The notes below the pieces were generated by a model. That model did no database searches and was not told the DNA's origin. It saw nothing but the letters and a program-made list of their open reading frames with translations. This document shows positions 35,107 through 42,998 of a stretch of DNA of 64,000 nt, piece by piece. Every line of letters begins with the position of its first letter. Positions within the stretch are counted from its first letter, which is position 1. Source of the stretch: Azonexus sp. GTDB lineage: Bacteria > Pseudomonadota > Gammaproteobacteria > Burkholderiales > Rhodocyclaceae. The stretch spans positions 62,001 through 126,000 of the forward strand of contig JAUYSK010000003.1 in the NCBI GenBank assembly GCA_030696345.1, in the 5' to 3' direction. Position numbers and translations under genes: made by a program.

Positions 35107-36252
35107 ATGGCCGCGCCTCTCAAGCACCTCATCAACGCAACCACCGTGACCCATGCGGGCCAGCACCTGCGGCGTGTCTGGCCTGCCTTTGACCACCTCC
35201 AGTTTGAGCAGCGGGCCAGCCACGGACTGGAAACACGGGCATTCAAGGCCCGCGCCATGCAGCTGGCAGACGCACTGCAGGCCACCCTGCCCGACAACTT
35301 CTGCGCCGCCTGCGACGTGATTGAGAACAGCCTGGGGCCGCCGCTCGCGCTGGATGCACAAGGTGAACCGGTGGCCCTGGTGGCTGGTCCACGTGGGGAG
35401 GGCCTGACCGGCTGGGTGGTCTGGTCCCTCGGGGAATATGTGGCGCGGCGTGGCATGAACCACGTGCCGCGCGCCCTGGCCTGCCTGCACGCACTCACCC
35501 AGCGCTTGACCGCCGAATTCGCGATCCGCCCGTTCCTGCAGCAGCACCCCGAGGCGTCGATCGCTGTGTTGCACCACTGGGTGAACGACCCAAGTGCCCA
35601 TGTGCGCCGACTGGTGAGCGAGGGCTCACGTCCACGCCTGCCCTGGGGCCTGCGGCTGCAGGCGCTGGTGGCAGACCCGGCGCCCACCCTGCCGCTGTTG
35701 CGCGCACTGCAAGACGACCCCAGCGCCTATGTGCGCCGCAGCGTGGCCAACCACCTGAACGACATCGCCAAGGACCACCCGGATCTGGTGGCCGAATGGA
35801 TCCGTGAGCATCGGCGCGAGGCCAGCGCCGAGCGCAGTGCCCTGCTGCGCCACGCCAGCCGGGGCCTGATCAAACAAGGTCATGCTCCCGCCCTGGAAGC
35901 CTGGGGATTCGGGCGGGGCTTGCAGGGAGAGGCCTCGCTGAGCCTGTCCACCGACCACGTCACCGTGGGGGAAGATGTGGGCCTGCACGTGACGCTACGG
36001 TCCACCGCGCAGCAGCTCCAGCCCCTGGTGGTGGACTACGCGGTGCACCATGTCCGCGCCAACGGCAGCACCAGCCCCAAGGTCTTCAAAGGCTGGCAAC
36101 TGACGCTGGCGCCCCAGGAAACACGCACACTGGACAAGCGCCACAGCCTGCGCCCGGTCACCACGCGGCCTTTGTACCCCGGCCGACACCGGGTGGACCT
36201 GCGCATCAACGGACAGACCTGCGCCAGCGCCGACTTTGAGCTGCTGCCCTGA
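35107..36252 (+). CDS. AlkC-type DNA glycosylase for 3-methylated purines
   Basis: A 381-residue HEAT-like-repeat protein: ALK-type helical repeats to about 260 (LHHWVNDPSAHVRRLVSEGS, LQDDPSAYVRRSVANHLND) and a C-terminal Ig-like beta-domain (about 280-381) of the kind found in AlkC subfamily proteins. It probably excises alkylated bases such as 3-methyladenine. It follows pncC by 37 bases with no evident ribosome overlap. Assignment as AlkC rather than AlkD rests on the C-terminal domain. Confidence 0.85.
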   Translation: MAAPLKHLINATTVTHAGQHLRRVWPAFDHLQFEQRASHGLETRAFKARAMQLADALQATLPDNFCAACDVIENSLGPPLALDAQGEPVALVAGPRGEGLTGWVVWSLGEYVARRGMNHVPRALACLHALTQRLTAEFAIRPFLQQHPEASIAVLHHWVNDPSAHVRRLVSEGSRPRLPWGLRLQALVADPAPTLPLLRALQDDPSAYVRRSVANHLNDIAKDHPDLVAEWIREHRREASAERSALLRHASRGLIKQGHAPALEAWGFGRGLQGEASLSLSTDHVTVGEDVGLHVTLRSTAQQLQPLVVDYAVHHVRANGSTSPKVFKGWQLTLAPQETRTLDKRHSLRPVTTRPLYPGRHRVDLRINGQTCASADFELLP

Positions 36253-36443
36253 GACACCGACCCGGTGCCACCGCGGCTGGCCGCCACGTCCTCGTCCCAG
36301 CGCTTCCCCCTGCAAGGCATCCCCAGGCAGCCCAGATCCTGGTTTGACCTGGAAACGGCAGTTGGACAGGCCCGAGTGGGCTGTCAGGGGGTGCGCTGGC
36401 AAGGCGTAACCCGCGCAGCGGCGCAGGGTGGGGGCGCGTCAGC

Positions 36444-37259
36444 TCAAGCGCCGTGGCACTTTTTGTACTTTTTACCGCTGCCGCAGGGACACAGATCGTT
36501 GCGGCCGGGGGTCGCTGCCTTGCGCACCGACTCCACCCGGGGACCCAGGCTCTGCCAGAGCTGGCGCAGGTCGTACACCGCCCAGATGGCGGCGCCGAAG
36601 TCGTTCAGACGCGTGTCGCTCACACTGGGAGGGCCATCGTCGCTGTGCATGCAGACCGTGGGCTCGTCCGTGTCGTCTTCGGTCAGCGCGACAATCGCGT
36701 CCAGCGCGTCGTTGAGCATGGCCGCAGCCTCCTTGTCGCGCGGTGCCGCCCATTCCTCGGCCCAGTTTTCCACCACGAACATGAACCCCAAAGCCCACAC
36801 CTGACCAAACGCGGGCAGCTCCTGGTCTCCAATCTCGGCCCTCGCCTCTTCGGGCAGACCGGCCACCGCGCCGCGCACATCCATCACCTCGGGGTGGTAG
36901 CTGCGCTCGTCTTCCAGGGTTTGAACATCGCTGTTGAGCGCCGCCGCCACCTCGTTCCAGCGCCGGGTCCACAGCGTCATGAACTGCGCCAGTTGCGCCT
37001 CGTCGGCAAAAAAGGTGTCTTCTTCGTCGCTGCCGGCCACGCCGGGCGTGCTGTCGCCCGTACCAAGCAAGACCGGGAAAAATTCGCTGGGCAGGACCAG
37101 GCGGCGTGTGCACAGCAGCGCCGCAATGGCGCCCTCGCAAAATTCCCACTGCGGCACGTCTTCGCCGCGCGTGCGCAGGTCGTCCAGAATGGCGTCGAGC
37201 GCATCAAAATCGTCGGGGTCCATCGGCTCGGTGGACAGGCTCAGGGGTTCGGTTGTCAT
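36444..37259 (-). CDS. UPF0149 (YgfB/YecA) protein with C-terminal SEC-C motif
   Basis: About 271 residues from MTTEPLS. The N-terminal two-thirds is UPF0149-like (EFCEGAIAALLCTRRLVLP, GQVWALGFMF). The C-terminal 20 residues form a SEC-C zinc motif (CPCGSGKKYKKCHG) like the one at the end of SecA. YecA binds ribosomes near the SecA site in E. coli; a similar role is inferred. Convergent with the AlkC-type gene. Confidence 0.88.
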   Translation of the reverse strand: MTTEPLSLSTEPMDPDDFDALDAILDDLRTRGEDVPQWEFCEGAIAALLCTRRLVLPSEFFPVLLGTGDSTPGVAGSDEEDTFFADEAQLAQFMTLWTRRWNEVAAALNSDVQTLEDERSYHPEVMDVRGAVAGLPEEARAEIGDQELPAFGQVWALGFMFVVENWAEEWAAPRDKEAAAMLNDALDAIVALTEDDTDEPTVCMHSDDGPPSVSDTRLNDFGAAIWAVYDLRQLWQSLGPRVESVRKAATPGRNDLCPCGSGKKYKKCHGA

Positions 37260-37399
37260 GGCGGGCAAAGCGTCGGGGTTTTGGGAATTCGGCCAGTGTA
37301 GCCTTGCTGAGTCCCCGCAAGACGCCCCAGCAAAGACCCCAAGGCGCTCTGCGCCTGGTGACAGCGCGCCGGCAAGGACGGCGTCTACACTGTGCAGCC

Positions 37400-38728
37400 A
37401 TGAAAGGCGAACCAGACTTCCTGCACAACCTGCGCAGCGAAATGGGCGACGGGCGGCAGTGGCTGGACCGGGTGGTGGTGATTGTCTACGCGGTGCTGGC
37501 CGGCTTGGCGGTGGTGGGCTTCACCCTGCTGGCGGACGCGGCGTTTGGTCTGTACCAGAGCCTGCGCAGCGCCGCCTGGTGGGCGCCCCTGCTGTGGACA
37601 CCGCTGCTCACCGCGGCCGTGGTCTGGGCCATTCGGCGCTGGGCGCCCGGAGCGGCGGGCTCGGGCGTGCCGCAGTTGCTGACGGCTTTGGCCCCCGAAA
37701 CGCCGGTGGGTGAGCGCTCGCGCTTCATTTCCCTCAAGCTCAGCATCGCCAAGATTCTGGCTGTGTCGGGCGGGCTGCTGGCGGGTTTGTCCATCGGGCG
37801 GCAAGGGCCTTCGGTGCAGGTCGCGGCTGGGGTGATGCTGCATGCCCGACGCTGGCTGTCGCCCCGCTCCGACATCAGCGACCGCGAACTGATGGTGGCG
37901 GGCGGCGCGGCGGGCATTGCCGCGGCATTCAACACCCCGCTGGGCGGCATTGTGTTTGCCATTGAAGAGCTGTCGCGCCGGCTGCAAGAACGCAGCAGCG
38001 GCCTGATGCTGGCGGCCATTGTGGTGGCCGGTCTGGTGGCGGTGTCGGCGTTTGGCAACCTGTCGTATTTCGGCCGGGTGCGGGCGGAATCGGTGTCGTG
38101 GTGGAACCTGCTGGCGCCCGGCACCCTGGTGGCCCTGGGTTGCGGGCTGCTGGGGGGCTTGTTGTCGCGACTGATGCTGGCCTCGTTCACCGGCCTGCCC
38201 GACCGCTTTTGTGCCTACCGCCGCAAGCGCCCGGTCACCTTTTCGGCCCTGTGCGGCTTCGCGGTGGCCGTGATCGCGGTGGTGAGCGACGGCGCTGCCG
38301 TGGGCGTGGGCCACCAGCACACGCACACCCTGCTGGACCAGGCGGCCGCAGGTGCCGCTGCCCAGACCCACCAGCCCCTGCTGTTCACCGGATTGAAGTT
38401 CATCGCCTCGTGGCTGTCGGCCTGGGCCGGTGTGCCGGGTGGCATATTCGGCCCCAGTCTGTCCATCGGTGCCGGCCTGGGCGCTGACGTGGCCTGGCTG
38501 CTGGACTCGCCGCATGGCGCAGCCCTGATTGCGCTGGGCATGTGCGGCTTTCTGGCGGCGGTGACACAAACGCCCATCACCGCCATGATCATCGTGATGG
38601 AAATGACCGACGGTCACAGCATGGTGCTGAGCCTGATGGCCTGCGCGCTGGTGGCCAGCCTGCTCTCGCGCATGATCAGCCGCCCGCTGTACAGCACCAT
38701 GTCGGCCCTCATGATGCGCCGGTGGTGA
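37400..38728 (+). CDS. ClC-family chloride transport protein with Gln at the gating-Glu position
   Basis: A 442-residue polytopic membrane protein of the ClC family: GSGVPQ (selectivity filter), GRQGPSV, FNTPLGGIVFAIEE and GGIFGPSL. In ClC antiporters and most channels the second motif is GREGP and its Glu gates the external path; here residue 135 is Gln. The internal proton-glutamate in VFAIEE is present. So it may leak chloride or lack proton coupling. Start at ATG 37400. Confidence 0.9.
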   Translation: MKGEPDFLHNLRSEMGDGRQWLDRVVVIVYAVLAGLAVVGFTLLADAAFGLYQSLRSAAWWAPLLWTPLLTAAVVWAIRRWAPGAAGSGVPQLLTALAPETPVGERSRFISLKLSIAKILAVSGGLLAGLSIGRQGPSVQVAAGVMLHARRWLSPRSDISDRELMVAGGAAGIAAAFNTPLGGIVFAIEELSRRLQERSSGLMLAAIVVAGLVAVSAFGNLSYFGRVRAESVSWWNLLAPGTLVALGCGLLGGLLSRLMLASFTGLPDRFCAYRRKRPVTFSALCGFAVAVIAVVSDGAAVGVGHQHTHTLLDQAAAGAAAQTHQPLLFTGLKFIASWLSAWAGVPGGIFGPSLSIGAGLGADVAWLLDSPHGAALIALGMCGFLAAVTQTPITAMIIVMEMTDGHSMVLSLMACALVASLLSRMISRPLYSTMSALMMRRW

Positions 38729-38744
38729 GCAGGACGGCCCCACG

Positions 38745-38825
38745 GCGCTGCTGCGCAGCCTCCTCCCGCAGGAGCGCCGCACCTGGTGGCCCGGCCAAGC
38801 CGGTTTCACGGGTGCTCCAGGAGCC
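38745..38825. repeat. Interspersed intergenic repeat, copy 1
   Basis: The stretch shares GGCCCGGCCAAGCCGGTT (38788-38805), followed by a C-(A/G)-(C/T)-GGGTGC tail, with the minus-strand copy near 54710-54842. It also carries a GCGCACC-like element 5' of the core. It sits between the convergent clc and MFS genes. This kind of palindromic, gene-end repeat is typical of Comamonadaceae. Confidence 0.6.
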
Positions 38826-38920
38826 TGTCGGAAGTGGAAATCGCCGGCCCCAGGTCCGACAGGCGCCCGGGTGAAGGCCGGGCGCGCCGGTGGGCGCGGT
38901 GCGTTTCCGTGGGTTCCGAA

Positions 38921-40135
38921 TCAGTGGCGCGTTGGACCGGCCAAGACAGGCACCCGCATGGGCCAGGCCAGCACCAGCCACACCAGCATGGCCACGCCGC
39001 ACACCGCGAACAGGCCGGTCGCGCCATGTGCACTGGCCAGCCAGCCGCCCACCGCACCACCCACAAAGAAGCCCACCGACTGCAGCGTGTTGTAAACGCC
39101 CAGCGCCGCACCGCGTGCGTGCACCGGTGCCAGGCGGGAGGCCAGGCTGGGCTGGCTGGCCTCCAGGGTGTTGAAGCCCATGAAAAACACAAACATCAGC
39201 AGGCCCAGCGTCCACAGGCCGGGTGCGGCACCGTCGCCGCCACTGCGCGAGGCCGCCCACCAAAGCCCCAGTTGCACCAGCGCAATCAGGCCAATGGCGC
39301 TCAGAAACACGCCACGCAATTTGCCGCGCCGCTCCATGGGAAACAGCACGCCGCCCATGACCACCAGCGAAGCCACCACGGCCGGCAGGTACACCTGCCA
39401 GTGGTCCACCTTGGCCAGCCCGGCCTGCACCAGCAGCGCGGGCACCGCCATCCACATGGCGAGCTGCACGGCATGCAGCACAAACACGCCCAGGTTCAGC
39501 CGCAGCAAACCGGGGTGGCGCAGCGCTTCGCCCAGGCCACGGCGCACCTGGCGCATGTCGGACGGCTTGTGCACCACCGGCTCGGGCGGTGCCACCCAGA
39601 TCACCACCGCGATGCCGGCCAGCGCCAGCGCACCCGTGAGCGCGAAAATGCCGGCCAACCCGATGGCAGCGGCCAGCAGGGGCGCCAACACCAGCGAGAG
39701 CGCGAACATCAGTGCAATGCTGGCGCCCACCAGGGCCATGGCTTTGGTACGCACGCCGTCGCGCGTCACGTCGGCCAAAAACGCGGTGACGGCGGCCGAA
39801 ATGGCGCCAGCGCCTTGCACGGCACGCCCGATCGTCAACCAGGTGAGGTCGGGCGCCCAGGCCGCAATGCCGCTGCCCAGGGCAAACAGCAACAGGCCAG
39901 CCACGATGGTGGGCTTGCGGCCATAGCGGTCAGACGCGAGACCAAACGGGATCTGCAAAAATGCCTGCGTGAGGCCGTACATGCCCATGGCCAGGCCCAC
40001 GCGGGCGGCGTCGTCGCCACCGGGCAGGCGCGCCGCTTCCAGCGCAAACACCGGCAACACCAGAAACAGCCCCAGCATGCGCAACGCAAAAATGGCGGCC
40101 AGCGAAGCGCTGGCCCGCCGCTCGGTCCCCGTCAT
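38921..40135 (-). CDS. Major facilitator superfamily transporter (YajR-like)
   Basis: A 404-residue 12-helix transporter from the MTGTERRAS start; another ATG at 40243 would add 36 residues. It contains the motif-A element GLASDRYGRKPTIVAGLL and a proline-rich helix typical of drug/arabinose-type exporters. Ligand unknown. In related genomes an MFS gene of this type lies opposite uvrA; here three extra genes lie between. Confidence 0.85.
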   Translation of the reverse strand: MTGTERRASASLAAIFALRMLGLFLVLPVFALEAARLPGGDDAARVGLAMGMYGLTQAFLQIPFGLASDRYGRKPTIVAGLLLFALGSGIAAWAPDLTWLTIGRAVQGAGAISAAVTAFLADVTRDGVRTKAMALVGASIALMFALSLVLAPLLAAAIGLAGIFALTGALALAGIAVVIWVAPPEPVVHKPSDMRQVRRGLGEALRHPGLLRLNLGVFVLHAVQLAMWMAVPALLVQAGLAKVDHWQVYLPAVVASLVVMGGVLFPMERRGKLRGVFLSAIGLIALVQLGLWWAASRSGGDGAAPGLWTLGLLMFVFFMGFNTLEASQPSLASRLAPVHARGAALGVYNTLQSVGFFVGGAVGGWLASAHGATGLFAVCGVAMLVWLVLAWPMRVPVLAGPTRH

Positions 40136-40243
40136 GCGGGTGGCTGCGACATCGGTCGTGGCGGGGTTTGCAGGCGAAGGGGCGGCAGGCGAGAGCGACA
40201 CAGTGTGGAAACCAGCAACACGCAGGCGGTCAGCCTGCGCCAT

Positions 40244-40620
40244 ACCGGGGAATGTTGGGCACAAATACATATTGTGCGCCAAGGCGTCTGCGGCCCCGCA
40301 GGGCCAAGCGCTCAAGACATGGCTCCCGCGCGTGCATCCCGGCCAGGGCTTGCCCCGAACCACCCGGCCCCGTACACTCCCGCCATGCATTCCCAGCCAA
40401 ACACATGTGATGGCTTCCTGACCGCTCTGGCTGATGCCAGAGCAAACCACGTCGGGAAGGGCGCAGCCATGCGCCCGCACTGGTTGCACAAGCCGGTCGC
40501 ACATTCCTAAGCCCGGCGATACACCTCTCACCCTTCTGCGCAAACCTCCATCGCCGGGCCTCAGTCCAGCGCCTTTGCGGCCGCTCCTTTGGTGCACGGC
40601 TGCGTTTGATGGAGTGCTTT
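40244..40620. other. Regulatory spacer between the MFS gene and the Rnk-like operon
   Basis: No convincing gene; a 41-codon frame at 40385-40510 lacks a ribosome site. It holds the inverted repeat GCACAA-N7-TTGTGC (40259-40277), just upstream of the minus-strand MFS gene and a possible operator for it, and a long inverted repeat described separately. Confidence 0.55.
40511..40559. repeat. 10-bp inverted repeat in the leader of the Rnk-like operon
   Basis: GCCCGGCGAT (40511-40520) and ATCGCCGGGC (40550-40559) are perfect inverted copies separated by 29 bases, 62 bases before the first ATG of the operon. A stable RNA hairpin or a two-site operator would both fit. Confidence 0.55.
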
Positions 40621-41022
40621 ATGCCGACAGTCAAGAGTGGGGGGCGCACGCTCACCCAATTGGATTTCACACGTCTGTGCAAGCTCAACGGCGGTCTGCT
40701 GCCCGATGTCCTGGACGACCACCTGCCGGTCGCTGACCTGGTGAACTCGCGCGAGGTACCCGGTGATGTGATCACCATGTACTCGCAAGTGGAGATTTGC
40801 ATGCAGGAAACCGGCCTGCGCCTCCGGCTCACGCCGGTATACCCCACCGACGCCGAACCGGTGTCGGGTTTTGTTTCGGTGCTGTCGCCGGTAGGGGCCA
40901 GCCTGCTGGGGCTTAGCGTGGGCGACACCGCAACCTGGTGCACACCGAACGGTGACGCCTGCGCGGCAGAGGTGGTCAGCATCCTGTTTCAGCCGGAGGC
41001 CAGCGGTGACTTCACAACCTGA
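40621..41022 (+). CDS. Rnk-like / GreA-GreB C-terminal domain protein
   Basis: A 133-residue protein with an N-terminal helical part and a C-terminal GreA/GreB-type FKBP-like domain (LSPVGASLLGLSVGDTATW, ILFQPEASGDF), the layout of Rnk, the regulator of nucleoside diphosphate kinase, which binds RNA polymerase. Start ATG 40621; TTG/ATG codons at 40606-40609 are in frame upstream. It overlaps the Usp gene by 17 bases. Confidence 0.8.
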   Translation: MPTVKSGGRTLTQLDFTRLCKLNGGLLPDVLDDHLPVADLVNSREVPGDVITMYSQVEICMQETGLRLRLTPVYPTDAEPVSGFVSVLSPVGASLLGLSVGDTATWCTPNGDACAAEVVSILFQPEASGDFTT

Positions 41023-41986
41023 ACGACCGCCACCCAAGACCCCGACGGGAGGCACCGGCACGCAGCCGGGTTCGGCGTGCGAACCCGATCCGGCTGCGCT
41101 GGGCTTGATCGTGGCGGTCACGGACCTGTCCGTTGAATCCGAGCAGGCGCTGTCGCGGGCGGCGCTGCTGGCCGTCCAGCACCGTGCACAACTGCGTTTC
41201 GTTTACCTGGCGGGCGGCGCCAGCAGCCGCTACCCCAATCCTCAGGAACGCCTGATGCAGCGCTGCCGGGCGCTGGGTCGCCAGCACAACATCCTGATTG
41301 AGCCCGCGGACAACGGGGGCTCTACGCTGAAAAGCGTGAAGGTGGCGGCCAAGGGCGCGAGTCTGCTGGTGATGCACCACCATTTGTCTGGCAAGTTGGG
41401 CAGTTTTGTCAAACGCTCGGTCGTCGATCAACTGCTGCGCGAGAGCGACTGTCCTGTGCTGGTGGTCAAGGGCCCGGTCGCAGCTCCCTACCGCAACACC
41501 CTGGTTGCGCTGGACCTGAAAGCCGGCTCAGAGCAACTGCTGAAATGGGGGCTTATCGCAGGGCCGAGAACCAAGATGTCGGTCTTTCACGCCTTGGACA
41601 ACCAGGTGATGCGGTCTGGCCGGGCGACGGTAATCGACAAAACACGTCCGTTACCGTCTGTGGATGAGCGGCGCGCCACAGAGCGCCAGTTGGCACAGAC
41701 CTACCTGCGAGCTGTGGTCGATCTGCACGTTCCAGCCGGCCAGGCTGCTGAAATTTTCGTGGCTTACGGAGAGCCGGCCCGGGAACTGGCTTCCCTTCAG
41801 TGCGCGAGGCAGAGCAACCTGATCGTCATCGGCAAGCGTCACGCCACGTTCATGGATGACGTCCTGCAGCGTTCGCCGGGCCAGCGGGTATTGAACCAAT
41901 CGTCGGGTGACGTGTTGATCTCGCCGCTGAACGACGCTGCGTTAAGCCCTTCCACCGCCGGAGGACCGGGGGCGACATGGATCTGA
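41006..41986 (+). CDS. Tandem universal stress protein (UspA family)
   Basis: About 326 residues read from GTG at 41006 with CGGAGG seven bases upstream. Two Usp-type alpha/beta domains are visible: the first opens LIVAVTDLSVESEQALS and ends SFVKRSVVDQLLRESDCPVL; the second opens NTLVALDLKAGSEQLL and ends with the FMDDVLQRSPGQRVL segment. The ATP-binding Gly/Ser motifs are modified. It overlaps the downstream gene by ten bases. Confidence 0.82.
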   Translation: MTSQPERPPPKTPTGGTGTQPGSACEPDPAALGLIVAVTDLSVESEQALSRAALLAVQHRAQLRFVYLAGGASSRYPNPQERLMQRCRALGRQHNILIEPADNGGSTLKSVKVAAKGASLLVMHHHLSGKLGSFVKRSVVDQLLRESDCPVLVVKGPVAAPYRNTLVALDLKAGSEQLLKWGLIAGPRTKMSVFHALDNQVMRSGRATVIDKTRPLPSVDERRATERQLAQTYLRAVVDLHVPAGQAAEIFVAYGEPARELASLQCARQSNLIVIGKRHATFMDDVLQRSPGQRVLNQSSGDVLISPLNDAALSPSTAGGPGATWI

Positions 41987-42849
41987 CACAAACTTTTTTG
42001 CGCAAAAAGAGCCCTTGTGCCGAGGGGTTTCGGTGGTTTGCGAGGAACCACCCACTCGGTGACAACTACCAACACGTGCTCGACTCGCTGGTTCAGGCCG
42101 GTCGCGTCAAGGATGCCTGCTGGCTGCTCTCCCAGTTCGGCCCAACCAACACGGTGTTGCGGCTGGATGAAATCAGCGCAGACGCCATCGTGTTCGCGGG
42201 CACCCTGGAGGTGCGGGGAAACATCGATGTCCATACCGTGGTTCAGGCGGGCAAGTCCATTCGGGCTGGCGGGGGTCTTCGCGCCGGAGACGCGGTCATT
42301 GCGGGTGAAGACCTGTGGGCGGGAGCAAACGTGCGAACCGAGGGCACGATTCACTCCGGGGGAAACATTCGAGTCGCCTGGGGCATCGAAACGGGTGCCG
42401 ACATCGTTTGCGGGGGCGACTTGAAAGCGGCGTGGGATGTGCTGTGCGGCGGCGCGCTCTCCGTGGGTGCAAACGCCGTGGTGGGGCAAGACCTGCACGC
42501 TCGAGGCAGCGTGACCTGCGCGAAGGGACTGCGGGTCGGTGGCGCGATGAACAACGCGGACAACATCCATGCAGGTCAGGGCATTCTGGTGGGCGGCGAC
42601 ATTCGCTGCGGACGGCATCTTGAAGCGGAGTGGGGCATCAAGGCGAACGGCCACATCATGGCATCAGGCGCCATCAAGGCCGGCGAGAGCCTCAGCGCGA
42701 GCGGCGACATACGGGCGGGCGCCGGTTACGGCGTCTATGCCGGACTCAATGTTCAGGTCGAGGCCTGGGAATCCAGCGGGCAGGTTCACGCAGTGGCCAA
42801 ACCAGAAGCGCTCCTCAGTGGGCTCTGGTCCGGGCCACTGGCGTTCTGA
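41977..42849 (+). CDS. Beta-helix repeat protein with unique N-terminal domain
   Basis: A 290-residue protein. Residues 1-60 (FLRKKSPCAEGFRWFARNHP, LDSLVQAGRVKDACWLLSQF) form a domain I do not recognise. The rest is a series of Gly/Ala/Ile/Val repeats of about 18 residues, such as GDLKAAWDVLCGGALSVGA, forming a right-handed parallel beta-helix like bactofilins or polymer-forming cytoskeletal proteins. No signal peptide, so cytoplasmic. It closes a tightly overlapping operon with Rnk-like and Usp genes. Confidence 0.6.
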   Translation: MDLTQTFLRKKSPCAEGFRWFARNHPLGDNYQHVLDSLVQAGRVKDACWLLSQFGPTNTVLRLDEISADAIVFAGTLEVRGNIDVHTVVQAGKSIRAGGGLRAGDAVIAGEDLWAGANVRTEGTIHSGGNIRVAWGIETGADIVCGGDLKAAWDVLCGGALSVGANAVVGQDLHARGSVTCAKGLRVGGAMNNADNIHAGQGILVGGDIRCGRHLEAEWGIKANGHIMASGAIKAGESLSASGDIRAGAGYGVYAGLNVQVEAWESSGQVHAVAKPEALLSGLWSGPLAF

Positions 42850-42998
42850 GCGAAGTGCGCGGCAAAAAACCCGATGGTGAGGGCGTGGAAAGATGGCGCG
42901 GCAAGAGCCGAAAGGCTTTCGCATCTGCGAAAAACCGCATGGCGCCTTATCATGCCGGGTTGCCTTTTTGACGCCAGAACCCGCGCTGGTGCACCGCT

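Noticed and set aside
40385-40510. 41-codon frame MHSQPNTCD...
   Set aside because: No ribosome site, sits in a spacer with inverted repeats, no conserved features.
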